The notes under the pieces were generated by a model. The model had not been told where the DNA came from and searched no databases. It saw only the letters and a program-made list of their open reading frames with translations. From Candidatus Nitrosotenuis aquarius (GTDB lineage: Archaea; Thermoproteota; Nitrososphaeria; Nitrososphaerales; Nitrosopumilaceae): DNA of 64,000 nt. Position numbers and translations under genes: made by a program. The stretch covers positions 1,080,328 to 1,144,327 of the forward strand of contig NZ_CP024808.1 of the NCBI RefSeq assembly GCF_002787055.1, written 5' to 3'. How positions within the stretch are numbered: position 1 is the stretch's first letter; each line of letters opens with the position of its first letter. Below are positions 53,507-62,229 of the stretch, one piece after another.

Positions 53507-54562
53507 ATGGACAAGGTTGCAATTTTGGCAATTACAAAAAACGGCATCAAAATTGCATCTACAATCAAACAGCTTTTTCCAGGCTGGGAAATCTTGGCGC
53601 CATCAAAATTCCAAGACAGCGCCATTTCTGCGACATGGTATGAAGAGCAAACGTCAGTCAAGATGGCAGAACTTTTTAGGAAATTCGATGGACTGGTTTG
53701 TCTATTTTCCCTTGGTGCAGTAATAAGGCTGATCGCGCCATTTCTCAAGGACAAAAAAACAGACCCGGCGGTAATAGTAATTGATGACAAGGCAAGCTTT
53801 GTGATTTCCGCCTTGTCCGGCCACCTAGGGGGGGCAAACGAGCTAACAGAAGAGATTGCCAAAAAGATTGGCGCAACACCAGTAGTAACTACGGCAGCAG
53901 ATGTAAACAAGACCATACCAGTAGACTTGGTTGGCCGAGAGTTTGGCTGGGAAATAGAAGACGACTCTAATGTTACCAGAATCAGCGCTCTTATGGTAAA
54001 TGAGGAAAAAATCGGAATATACCAAGATGCTGGAGAGAAAAACTGGTGGAAGTCAGAGCTACCAAAAAACGTCACAATCTACCAATCAATCGAACAACTC
54101 ACGCAATCAAATTCCAAGGCATATTTGATCATATCAGACAGAATAATAGACGAGGTTATTGCAAGAAATTCTGTAATATACAGACCCAAGACACTTGTTG
54201 CCGGCATCGGGTTACATGGAGACACCTCAAAAGAAAAGATCAAAGAATGTCTGAGCCTTACTCTGGCAAAACACAATCTTGGTGCAAAATGCATAGCAAG
54301 ACTTGTTTCAATCAAAAAACCAAAAGACGTTCAGGGATTAGTTGATGCTGCAAAAGACATGCAAGTACCACTAGAATATTTTGATAGGGAGGAGCTTGCC
54401 AAAGTTACCATTCCAAACCCCTCACAGATGGTGGAGGCCTATGAGGGAACCCCAAGCGTATCAGAAGCTGCTGCAATCAAGAGCTCAGGTGGAAGACTAG
54501 TCGTTGAAAAGCAGAAATTCCCACCAGATCTTACAATTGCAATAGCAAGGATTGAAAAATGA
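53507..54562 (+). CDS. cbiG: Cobalt-precorrin-5A hydrolase
   Basis: A 351-residue CbiG with N-terminal (MDKVAILAITKNGIKIA), central (LSGHLGGANELTEEIAKKIGATPVVTTAAD, about 104-133) and C-terminal domains (VAGIGLHGDTSKEKIKECL, about 229-247, and YEGTPSVSEAAAI near 307-319). It removes the C20 two-carbon unit as acetaldehyde and opens the ring lactone. It is 36 bases after cbiD and overlaps cbiX by four bases (ATGA). Confidence 0.95.
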   Translation: MDKVAILAITKNGIKIASTIKQLFPGWEILAPSKFQDSAISATWYEEQTSVKMAELFRKFDGLVCLFSLGAVIRLIAPFLKDKKTDPAVIVIDDKASFVISALSGHLGGANELTEEIAKKIGATPVVTTAADVNKTIPVDLVGREFGWEIEDDSNVTRISALMVNEEKIGIYQDAGEKNWWKSELPKNVTIYQSIEQLTQSNSKAYLIISDRIIDEVIARNSVIYRPKTLVAGIGLHGDTSKEKIKECLSLTLAKHNLGAKCIARLVSIKKPKDVQGLVDAAKDMQVPLEYFDREELAKVTIPNPSQMVEAYEGTPSVSEAAAIKSSGGRLVVEKQKFPPDLTIAIARIEK

Positions 54563-55311
54563 AGCGCGGACTATTACTAATTGACAGAGGAAGTAGGGAA
54601 CAAGAGGCAAAGGACGAGCTAGAATACATTTGCAAAAAGGTCCAGCAAAAGGGAAACTATGTCTTTGTAAATTATTGCTTTTTGGAGGTGGTTCCGCCGT
54701 TTATTGAGGAAGGAATCACAAACTGTCTCAAAGAAGAAATCGATGCACTGACTATAGTTCCATATTTTCTATATCCAGGAAAAAAAGTCAAAATTGCAGT
54801 AACAGAGGCAGCAAAACTCCAGGCAAAGACCAAGGTCAAGTTCGCAGTGACAAAACCAATGAGCATGCACAAGACCATGGTAGACATTGTCAACTCCAAA
54901 ATAGAATCGGCCTTGAAGAAAAACAACATTACACTATCAAACAATAAAGTAGATGTTTTGGTGATAGGCCATGGCAGCAAGGACCCAAACGCCCAGATAT
55001 CAATGAAATACGTAATTGATAATCTCAAGCCAAGCTACAGAAATGTCGAATATTGTTTTTTGGAAATAGAAGAGCCAAACATTGCGCAGGGAATACAAAA
55101 ATGCGACAAGAACAGTCCAGAAGTCCTAGTAATTGTGTTTTATTTCCTGCACGAGGGCGCACATGTAAAAAGAGACATTTACCAAGATCTCAATCCGGCA
55201 CTGGAAAAATCCAGTCTGAGAAAAACCATCATAACAGAACACATTGGAACAGACGACAAGATGATCGATTTTGTTTTAGAGCGAGCACGTGAGGTAGAGA
55301 ATGCAAACTAG
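54559..55311 (+). CDS. cbiX: Sirohydrochlorin cobaltochelatase, two fused CbiX domains
   Basis: A 250-residue tandem CbiX protein. The C-terminal half keeps both expected metal-handling histidines, H138 (IGHGSKDPN) and H202 (FLHEGAHVKRD). In the N-terminal half both are lost: R10 (IDRGSRE) and K76 (FLYPGKKVKIA) sit in the matching places. Thus the first half is probably structural and the second half active. The enzyme inserts cobalt into sirohydrochlorin, the entry step of the anaerobic cobalamin route. It overlaps cbiG by four bases and cbiC by eleven. Confidence 0.9.
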   Translation: MKRGLLLIDRGSREQEAKDELEYICKKVQQKGNYVFVNYCFLEVVPPFIEEGITNCLKEEIDALTIVPYFLYPGKKVKIAVTEAAKLQAKTKVKFAVTKPMSMHKTMVDIVNSKIESALKKNNITLSNNKVDVLVIGHGSKDPNAQISMKYVIDNLKPSYRNVEYCFLEIEEPNIAQGIQKCDKNSPEVLVIVFYFLHEGAHVKRDIYQDLNPALEKSSLRKTIITEHIGTDDKMIDFVLERAREVENAN

Positions 55312-55930
55312 GAAAGGCCAGTCTATAGAAGACGAAAGCATGGAGATAATAGAACGTGAGATCGGCCCTCATCCCTACAAAGGACACGAGTGGAAAATAG
55401 TGCGCAGGGTGATTCATTCTACTGCTGACTTTGACTTTGCAGGCAAAAATGGATTGGTGTTTCATAAAGATGCGGTATCGTCGGGTCTTGACGCCCTAAG
55501 GTCAGGCAAGAACATCATAGTTGATGTAAATGGAATAATCGGCCTTCTCAACAAGCAAAACCTGACTGACTTTAAGACAAATGTAATTTGTGACATTTCA
55601 AATCCAGACGTTGTAAAAGAAGCAACAAGACTGGACAAGACTCGTGCCCAGACAGCCATGCGAATTAGGGCAAAAGAGATGAACGGTGCAGTGGTGGTGA
55701 TCGGTAATGCCCCTACTGCCCTCCTAGAAGTAATTCAGATGATAAAAGAAGGAATAACAAGTCCGGGCCTAATAATTGGCGTACCAGTCGGATTTGTCTG
55801 TGCAGCAGAATCCAAGGATGATCTGCAAAAGATAGACATTCCGTTTATTACAAACAAGGGTAGAAAAGGTGGAACTCCTTGTGCTTCTGCAATTGTCAAT
55901 GCCCTCTTCAAGATAATTCGAGAAGGTTAG
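55301..55930 (+). CDS. cbiC: Cobalt-precorrin-8 methylmutase
   Basis: A 209-residue CbiC/CobH protein with IEDESMEIIEREIG (9-22), VRRVIHSTADFDFA (about 34-47), the catalytic histidine in IHST, TRAQTAMRIRAKEMNGAVVVIGNAPTALLEV (about 110-140) and GVPVGFVCAAESK. It moves the C11 methyl to C12, giving cobyrinic acid. It ends the plus-strand operon, and its stop overlaps that of cbiA on the other strand (TTAG). Confidence 0.95.
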   Translation: MQTRKGQSIEDESMEIIEREIGPHPYKGHEWKIVRRVIHSTADFDFAGKNGLVFHKDAVSSGLDALRSGKNIIVDVNGIIGLLNKQNLTDFKTNVICDISNPDVVKEATRLDKTRAQTAMRIRAKEMNGAVVVIGNAPTALLEVIQMIKEGITSPGLIIGVPVGFVCAAESKDDLQKIDIPFITNKGRKGGTPCASAIVNALFKIIREG

Positions 55931-57282
55931 GTTCTAGAAAATTTCACGCAATTATTTACAAAGTTTTGAGCATGTGCTGCCCTATCAAAATAAAGGTGCA
56001 TGTATGACGCCAGAGTATTATCTTGAATCAGTCCGTCTTTTTTGTTTTTGATTCCAACTCCAATTGAAAGATCATATGCAAATTTGGCATCCTTTGGTAT
56101 TGAGCTTATCTCGGAATAATGGAATTCATGGCCAAACAGCCTTGTCGCACTTTTTGCAATTACACAATTTGAGATTACATTTGCCCTAGTATAGTTTAGT
56201 GTCATTTTCTTTTCCATGCTTGTTGTGGCGTCAAATAGGCCTACCATTGGATATTTTTTAGAATCATATTCAATTGATTTTGTAAGATACATCAGTCCTC
56301 CACATTCGCCGTATATCGGCATGTTTTGCTCTGCCAGTTTTTTTATTGATTTTTTCATTGATTGGTTTTTTGCAAGTGGCTGCCCTAGCACCTCTGGAAA
56401 TCCTCCGCCAATGTAAATTCCAGAACATTCCGGTGGAGAATCATCAGAAATTGGGCTGAAAAACTCTATTTTTGCTCCATTTCTGCGCAGCGAATCAAAA
56501 TTATCATAATAATAGAAATTAAACGACTTGTCAAGGGCAACGGCGACTGTCACCTTGGGCTTTTGCGGTTTTTGCCTAGATGGGTTTGATATTGCGCCGG
56601 CACGATTTGCAATGGAAATTATCTTTTCAATGTCCAGATTAGCACAGATTGTCTTTGCTATTTTTGTGATTTTCTGCTTGAGATGTGCTTGCTCTACTGC
56701 AGGAATTAATCCAAGATGACGTGACTCTAATGATAGTTCGGAATTTTTTGGAATGCAGCCAAGAATTGGGATTTTTAGTGGTCCAAGTGCTGCCTTGCAC
56801 ATGTCTTCGTGTTTTTTGCTTCCAAGCTTGTTAAGGATTAGTCCCGCAATTCTAGAGTTTTTATGAAATTTGACATAGCCTAACACAGTTGCCGCAATAG
56901 AGCGAGCCGTCCTGCTTGTATCCAATACCAGAATAACTGGAGATTCCAGAATTGTTGCAATGTGATGAGTGCTGGACTGGTTTGTTGTCCCGGAAAAGCC
57001 GTCATAATACCCCATCACCCCCTCTATAACAGAAACATCTGATTGGGAATTTTTTGCAAAACTCTCAAGTGTTGCATCCTCTCCCATTATCCAAGAGTCC
57101 AAATTTCTTGCAGAATTGCCTGATATTGCGGAAAGATATGTCGGATCGATGTAATCTGGGCCAACCTTGAACGGTTGGACTGAATATCCCTTTTGTTTGA
57201 TTCCATAGATAATTGAACATGTAATCGAGGTCTTGCCAACACCACTTGTGGCACCCGCAATTACTATTCTGGGAATATTCAT
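55927..57282 (-). CDS. cbiA: Cobyrinate a,c-diamide synthase
   Basis: A 451-residue CbiA/CobB with P-loop GATSGVGKT (10-18), VGPDYIDPTYL (about 41-51) and a class I glutamine amidotransferase domain (about 240-451) with YIGGGFPEV and the nucleophile in YGECGGLMYL near 325. It amidates the a and c side chains of cobyrinate with glutamine and ATP. It is divergent from cobO by 62 bases and converges on the cbiC operon. Confidence 0.93.
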   Translation of the reverse strand: MNIPRIVIAGATSGVGKTSITCSIIYGIKQKGYSVQPFKVGPDYIDPTYLSAISGNSARNLDSWIMGEDATLESFAKNSQSDVSVIEGVMGYYDGFSGTTNQSSTHHIATILESPVILVLDTSRTARSIAATVLGYVKFHKNSRIAGLILNKLGSKKHEDMCKAALGPLKIPILGCIPKNSELSLESRHLGLIPAVEQAHLKQKITKIAKTICANLDIEKIISIANRAGAISNPSRQKPQKPKVTVAVALDKSFNFYYYDNFDSLRRNGAKIEFFSPISDDSPPECSGIYIGGGFPEVLGQPLAKNQSMKKSIKKLAEQNMPIYGECGGLMYLTKSIEYDSKKYPMVGLFDATTSMEKKMTLNYTRANVISNCVIAKSATRLFGHEFHYSEISSIPKDAKFAYDLSIGVGIKNKKDGLIQDNTLASYMHLYFDRAAHAQNFVNNCVKFSRT

Positions 57283-57344
57283 TTTCTTTCCCTTAAAGTT
57301 GGAACTATACCAATCTTTTTCTAGCCTAAAATGGTTTTTCGATT

Positions 57345-57875
57345 ATGGATGAAGGTCTTGTTATTGTATATACAGGCAAGGGTAAGGGAAAAACCACTGC
57401 CGCACTAGGCATGGCACTAAGAGCAATAGGCCACGACTATACAATCTGCATGATCCAGTTCATCAAAGGATCTTGGCATTATGGCGAGATGAGCTCATCA
57501 AAAAGACTAGAACCAGAGTTTGAACTAACGGCGGTAGGAAAGGGCTTTGTCGGTATTTTGGATGACAAGACACCAAAAGAGGTACACCAAAAAATAGCAA
57601 AAGAAGCAATAGAGATTGCCAGGCAAAAAATTCTCTCAGAAAAATACAACATCATAATTCTGGATGAGATCAACTATGCAGTAAACTTGGAACTAGTCGA
57701 TGTGGATAATGTGTTGGATTTGATAAGAATTAAGCCACAAAAAGTAACCTTGGTGCTGACTGGAAATCATGTAAAACAGCAGATAGTTGATGCAGCAGAC
57801 TTGGTGACCGAGATGAGAGAAATCAAGCATCCGTTTCAGAAAGGAATTCGCGCAAAAAAAGGCATTGACTTTTAG
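57345..57875 (+). CDS. cobO: Cob(I)yrinic acid a,c-diamide adenosyltransferase
   Basis: A 176-residue CobO/CobA-type protein with P-loop YTGKGKGKTTAALGMALRA (9-27), IQFIKGSW (about 37-44) and ILDEINYAV (near 104-112, the Walker B). It attaches the 5'-deoxyadenosyl ligand to cobalt. It is divergent from cbiA, which acts just before it. Length is typical. Confidence 0.93.
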   Translation: MDEGLVIVYTGKGKGKTTAALGMALRAIGHDYTICMIQFIKGSWHYGEMSSSKRLEPEFELTAVGKGFVGILDDKTPKEVHQKIAKEAIEIARQKILSEKYNIIILDEINYAVNLELVDVDNVLDLIRIKPQKVTLVLTGNHVKQQIVDAADLVTEMREIKHPFQKGIRAKKGIDF

Positions 57876-57911
57876 ACAACATTAAATTATGTAGCCCAAG
57901 CCAGAGCTGCA

Positions 57912-58712
57912 TTGGTCACTCAAACTCAGGAGCTTCCAGAAACAGGCGAGATTGTTCTTGCAACAATCACCAAGCTGACTGATCACGGTGCATACGTAAC
58001 CCTAGACGAATACGACAATATGCAGGGCTTTTTGCACGTATCTGAGATTGCTCCAGGATGGGTTCGTTCTGTTAGCAAGTTTGTGCGTGAGGGCGAAAAA
58101 AAGGTTCTCTTGGTAAAAAAGGTAAATCCAGGCCGATCCGAAATTGATCTTTCACTAAAACAGGTATCAAAGGAACAACAAAAGAAAAAGCTCCTTGAGG
58201 TAAAAAGAATTGAAAAAGGGAAAACACTGCTGGATGCGGTAAAGACATCGGCAGAGCTAACAGACAAGGACATTGAAAAGCTAGAGGATGCGATTTTCTC
58301 AAAATATGATTTTGTTTATGACGCGTTTTTGGATGTAGCAACAAAGGGAATTACTGCATTAGATGAGCTCAAGCTGGCAAAAAAGACCGCATCTGCAATA
58401 CAAGAGACAAGCTCCAAGATAAAGCCGCCATCTGTTGAGATACGCGGAATTTGCGAGCTGACATGCAGCCAGCCAAACGGTGTTGAAGTAATCAAGAACG
58501 CAATCTTGGATTCTATTGGTGACCAGACAGCAAGTATTTCTGTTACCTACATTGGCGCGCCAAAATACAGACTAAGTGTCACAGGTCCCGACTTTAAGAC
58601 AGTAGAAAGAATGCTCAAGCCGGTTCTTGACAAAATTCAGAAGATCATAGAAAAGAGCAACGGCACGTTTAGCTTTACCAGGGAAGAGTCAAAAAAGACC
58701 AGGGAGGGTTAA
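57912..58712 (+). CDS. eif2a: Translation initiation factor aIF2 subunit alpha
   Basis: A 266-residue aIF2 alpha starting with TTG (the N-terminus LPETGEIVLATI is close after the start, so no earlier start fits). The S1/OB domain (about 10-85) has LTDHGAYVTLDEYDNMQGFLHVSEI; the helical (about 90-170) and ferredoxin-like C-terminal domains follow (GICELTCSQPNGVEVIKNAI, PKYRLSVTGPDFKTVE). It forms the aIF2 complex that delivers initiator tRNA. It lies just ahead of nop10. Confidence 0.95.
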   Translation: MVTQTQELPETGEIVLATITKLTDHGAYVTLDEYDNMQGFLHVSEIAPGWVRSVSKFVREGEKKVLLVKKVNPGRSEIDLSLKQVSKEQQKKKLLEVKRIEKGKTLLDAVKTSAELTDKDIEKLEDAIFSKYDFVYDAFLDVATKGITALDELKLAKKTASAIQETSSKIKPPSVEIRGICELTCSQPNGVEVIKNAILDSIGDQTASISVTYIGAPKYRLSVTGPDFKTVERMLKPVLDKIQKIIEKSNGTFSFTREESKKTREG

Positions 58713-58713
58713 C

Positions 58714-58872
58714 TTGAAGTTTCAGCTTCGCAAGTGCCCAGAGTGCAAAAAATACACACTAAAGGAAGAATGTCCCGCTTGTCAGGCAAAAACCGTGACG
58801 GCTCATCCTGCCAAATTCTCGCCAGACGACAAGTACGCTCGCTACAGAATAATGAACAAATTCAAGGACTAG
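58714..58872 (+). CDS. nop10: H/ACA RNP protein Nop10
   Basis: A 52-residue protein starting with TTG 58714. It has the two-CxxC zinc ribbon CPECKKYTLKEECPACQ (8-24), then HPAKFSPDDKYARYR (31-45), the Nop10 signature. It joins Cbf5, Gar1 and L7Ae in RNA-guided pseudouridylation. It follows aIF2 alpha by one base, the usual archaeal pairing, and its stop overlaps that of the convergent aglB fusion in CTAG. Confidence 0.95.
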   Translation: MKFQLRKCPECKKYTLKEECPACQAKTVTAHPAKFSPDDKYARYRIMNKFKD

Positions 58873-61529
58873 GAAATTCTAATACTCTTAATTCGTGCCG
58901 CCTCAAAGTCAACCGGCCTATCATTTAGATCAGTTTGTAGTGATGCTATTTTGTCAACTACTTCTTGGCCTTGGATAACTTTACCAAATATCGTGTACTT
59001 GCCATCTAGGAATGGCGCATCGCCAGTCATGATAAAGAACTGCGAGCCTGCGCTGTTGATGTCGGTTCCACGCGCCATCGACACTACATATTTTGTGTGC
59101 TTGAGATTACTGATTTCTGCATCGATGGTATAGCCAGGTCCGCCTGTTCCCCATGTTCCCGGTGGCTGGTCCTTTGTGTTTGGATCTCCTCCCTGTATTA
59201 CAAATGTGGATATGATTCTGTGAAATAGGGTTCCGTCATAGAACTCCGAGTCGGCCAATTTTACAAAGTTTGCAACCGTGTTTGGCGCAATTTCTGGATT
59301 TAGCTCAACTACAATATCACCAAAGTTTGTAGATATTGTCGCAATTGGATTAGTTGATTCTGTAGTTTCAGTTGGGGCTACTGGCGTCGTGGCCGGTACG
59401 GCTGGAGCTTCTGACGACACATAGTTCTTGTTTATTTCATAAATCAGAACACCATTGATTGCCCCAGTTTCCTTTATGAAAAAGCCAGGAGACATGTATG
59501 CTAGCTTTAATGGGCCATTTCCTTCTTTTGGATACTTCATGTCATCAATATACACTGGTGTGAATCCTGAAACATAAGCGTCGGCTTGTCTTTGGCTTGC
59601 AAGATCAACATAGCCATATACGGTAAATGGAATCATTCTACCAAGTAGAGTGTTATTCCAAAACTCTGGGGTAGAGCTTACACCATCATCGTACAGGAAT
59701 TGTTGTACATCGAAACCGCCAATTCTCATAAACCATTGTTTTTTGCTCTCATCTCCACCACCATTTACAAAGAACAGTGGAGGATCTTCCGTGTTGATTC
59801 TCTGTGCTGCTACATAAATCAGGACATAGTCTGCGTCCATTTCTTGCAGTATCTTCCATCCTTGGTCAGGCGTGCTCAAAAACGCCTGAGCCATCTGCTC
59901 TATTCTCCAGTCAATCAAAGTAGCATTGTCTGCAATGGATCTTCTCTCGCCTAGTGTCGTAATCCAATAACCATAATCCCACCACGACGCCACAACTGCA
60001 TCATCTGGAGTGTTTTCCCTAAGCCAGGCCATGGCATCAAGCCAGTCACTTGTTGCAATGTTGTAGTTGCTTCCGCCGTTCAGTATTGTTGGCGGTGCCT
60101 TTCCACCGTTTATCCAATTTGCGCTTGCCGGCACCATCATTGGTGTGATCAGAAATATTGTAATTACAACCAAAAATGAAATCTTGATTGTTTTTGGATG
60201 AGATTTGACTAGTTTTTTGCTTTCCTGCCTTGTGGGTTTGAAGATTTCTTTTGTCAATAACGCAAGGCCTACAGAACCCAATATCACAAGTGCAAGAGAT
60301 GAGAACAATTCCAGTCTGATAAATGCGGAGCTAATGTATACGCCAAGCAGGCCAAAGATCAGTGCAAATACTTGGACGTCTCTTCTCTGGTTTGCGTCAT
60401 TTGTGAGATTCTTAAAGACAAGCCAGACTCCGATTCCAGCAAACACCATAAAAACAGAATTGAACAAAAATGACTGAAATACCGTGGTTGTGGCGTGCTC
60501 TGCTACAGAGTCAGTTAACGGATCAAGTGTGGTCAAAAACGGATTTACTGCATTAAGGTATCTAAAGCTAGGCAGGCCAAACACGTTTGCAGAGAGTATT
60601 CCAATTCCGGCAAGTATTATTGCAATTAAAAACAACGCAGTATAGCGTCGCGCCTTTTGCTCACCAGTAATTTTTTGGATAAATGACGATGCTATCAGGA
60701 ATAATGTCGGGCCGATTATCATAAGGCCGCTTGCCTTGCCAAAGAACCCAAGGCCTGGTCTTTCAAGAGGTGCAAGTGAGATCGCCAGGCCCAATATGAA
60801 TAGAGGTATTGCCCATCTCAGAAAATTGGTATCCTTTCTGGTAAATGGCAATGATAAAATGAAAAGTCCTATTGGAAGGACAAAAAAGTCGGTTCCGCCC
60901 CACGCTGAAAATGCAAAGCCAAGAAGTATTCCTCCGCCAACTAGTTTTGCTGCGGCTATTTTGTGCGAGGATGATTTTATTCCGCTCAAAAATAGGTATA
61001 CCGCAAGCAATCCATAGAACAGTCCCAATGGTTCAGACTTGAACCAGCCAAGCGAGCCCCTTGAGATTATTGGCAACGATACAGAATACATAAGTGACGC
61101 AAACAAGCCAGCGGTGGTTCCGCCAATTACCCGAACAAGTGCAAATACGACAATCGCAGTAAGCGAGCCAACAATCAGAGGAAACACAATTGTAAATCCA
61201 TACAAATCCCCGCCAAACGCGCCATAAAGCACTGCAGTGGTTATATGCAACATGACCTGGGATGTTCCTGCAACATCTCGTCCAAACGGATACCAGCTCA
61301 TGTCGTCGTGCCATTCAAAATATGCAGGGATTCCGTTTTCTACTATAAACTGGGTTGCCCGGTAGTTGAAATACGGATCAAACTCGTTTAGCTGAAACCC
61401 ATAGTCTGCTGGCTGGCCTCGAATCATTGCAGATATGGAAAACGATAATGACAAAACTCCAATTATGAGTAAATGGTGTAGGTAAAACTCAAAGCTGCCT
61501 ACAGAAAACAGTCTTTTGTTAGAAAGCAA
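58869..61529 (-). CDS. aglB: Oligosaccharyltransferase AglB/STT3 fused to a cyclophilin domain
   Basis: An 886-residue fusion. The first ~460 residues are a multi-span membrane domain with the STT3 features NEFDPYFNYRAT (about 47-58) and SWYPFGRDVAGTSQVM. WWDYGYWI, the acceptor-binding motif, lies near residue 517. A spacer rich in Pro/Thr/Ala (about 705-725) leads to a complete cyclophilin-type peptidyl-prolyl isomerase (about 725-886) with FHRIISTFVIQGGDP, MARGTDINSAGSQFFIMTGDAPFLDGKYTIFGKV. The catalytic-site Arg, Phe and Gln are kept, while the Trp and His positions are Phe and Tyr. The isomerase would sit on the outer face, beside the glycosylation site. Confidence 0.9.
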   Translation of the reverse strand: MLSNKRLFSVGSFEFYLHHLLIIGVLSLSFSISAMIRGQPADYGFQLNEFDPYFNYRATQFIVENGIPAYFEWHDDMSWYPFGRDVAGTSQVMLHITTAVLYGAFGGDLYGFTIVFPLIVGSLTAIVVFALVRVIGGTTAGLFASLMYSVSLPIISRGSLGWFKSEPLGLFYGLLAVYLFLSGIKSSSHKIAAAKLVGGGILLGFAFSAWGGTDFFVLPIGLFILSLPFTRKDTNFLRWAIPLFILGLAISLAPLERPGLGFFGKASGLMIIGPTLFLIASSFIQKITGEQKARRYTALFLIAIILAGIGILSANVFGLPSFRYLNAVNPFLTTLDPLTDSVAEHATTTVFQSFLFNSVFMVFAGIGVWLVFKNLTNDANQRRDVQVFALIFGLLGVYISSAFIRLELFSSLALVILGSVGLALLTKEIFKPTRQESKKLVKSHPKTIKISFLVVITIFLITPMMVPASANWINGGKAPPTILNGGSNYNIATSDWLDAMAWLRENTPDDAVVASWWDYGYWITTLGERRSIADNATLIDWRIEQMAQAFLSTPDQGWKILQEMDADYVLIYVAAQRINTEDPPLFFVNGGGDESKKQWFMRIGGFDVQQFLYDDGVSSTPEFWNNTLLGRMIPFTVYGYVDLASQRQADAYVSGFTPVYIDDMKYPKEGNGPLKLAYMSPGFFIKETGAINGVLIYEINKNYVSSEAPAVPATTPVAPTETTESTNPIATISTNFGDIVVELNPEIAPNTVANFVKLADSEFYDGTLFHRIISTFVIQGGDPNTKDQPPGTWGTGGPGYTIDAEISNLKHTKYVVSMARGTDINSAGSQFFIMTGDAPFLDGKYTIFGKVIQGQEVVDKIASLQTDLNDRPVDFEAARIKSIRIS

Positions 61530-61556
61530 TTGTGTTTTTTGCCCAAAGTGTGTTTA

Positions 61557-62210
61557 TTACTCTTTTGTGGGTATTTGAACTTGGCATGTACTAACAAGTT
61601 TTTTGAACGACTCTGCATCATCTTTGTTTCCAATAATGCTTCCATAATGCATCGGTATTGCAAGCTTGGGCTTTACTCCAAGAACAGAGCTTGCCGCCTC
61701 CTTTGCAGTCATGACGTATGTTCCACTCACTGGCACAAAGAACACATCTGGTGCCAGTCCATTCATTTCAGGGATATAGTCAGTGTCTCCCGCATGATAA
61801 AACGTCGAATTGTTAATTGTTATTATGAATCCGACCTTTTTGTCCTGCTTTGGGTGAAACGGCTGGTTTGTTTGTGGGTTTATCTTGTCAAGATTGTACG
61901 CAGGAACAGCTCTTATCTTGATGCCTGAAACAGTCTTTTCCTCGCCTGGTTCTATTCCAATTATCTGATTGTTTTTTGCCTTGATTTGACCTAGGCATTC
62001 CTTTGCTGCAATGATTGTGGTTTTCTCGGTGGATATTTTTTTCAGATCGTCATTGCTTAGGTGATCAAAATGATTGTGTGATACTAGAACAATGTCAGCG
62101 TTGATTTTTTTTTCTAGCTGGTATGGATCAATGTAGATAGTCAGGCTGCTATATGATAATGTAAAGGTGTCATGGCCGTACCACTTGATTTGCACTCCAT
62201 TGTACTCCAT
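61557..62210 (-). CDS. Metallo-beta-lactamase-fold hydrolase (UlaG-like)
   Basis: A 217-residue protein of the metal-dependent hydrolase family with HNHFDH (45-50), GIKIRAVPAYN, FYHAGDTDYIPEM and HYGSIIG (C-terminal metal histidine). This is the COG2220 (UPF0173/UlaG-like) group, often of unknown substrate. It may act on phosphodiesters or lactones. It lies 27 bases after the aglB fusion start, on the same strand. Confidence 0.85.
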   Translation of the reverse strand: MEYNGVQIKWYGHDTFTLSYSSLTIYIDPYQLEKKINADIVLVSHNHFDHLSNDDLKKISTEKTTIIAAKECLGQIKAKNNQIIGIEPGEEKTVSGIKIRAVPAYNLDKINPQTNQPFHPKQDKKVGFIITINNSTFYHAGDTDYIPEMNGLAPDVFFVPVSGTYVMTAKEAASSVLGVKPKLAIPMHYGSIIGNKDDAESFKKLVSTCQVQIPTKE

Positions 62211-62229
62211 GGGTATTATTCTGGAATAA

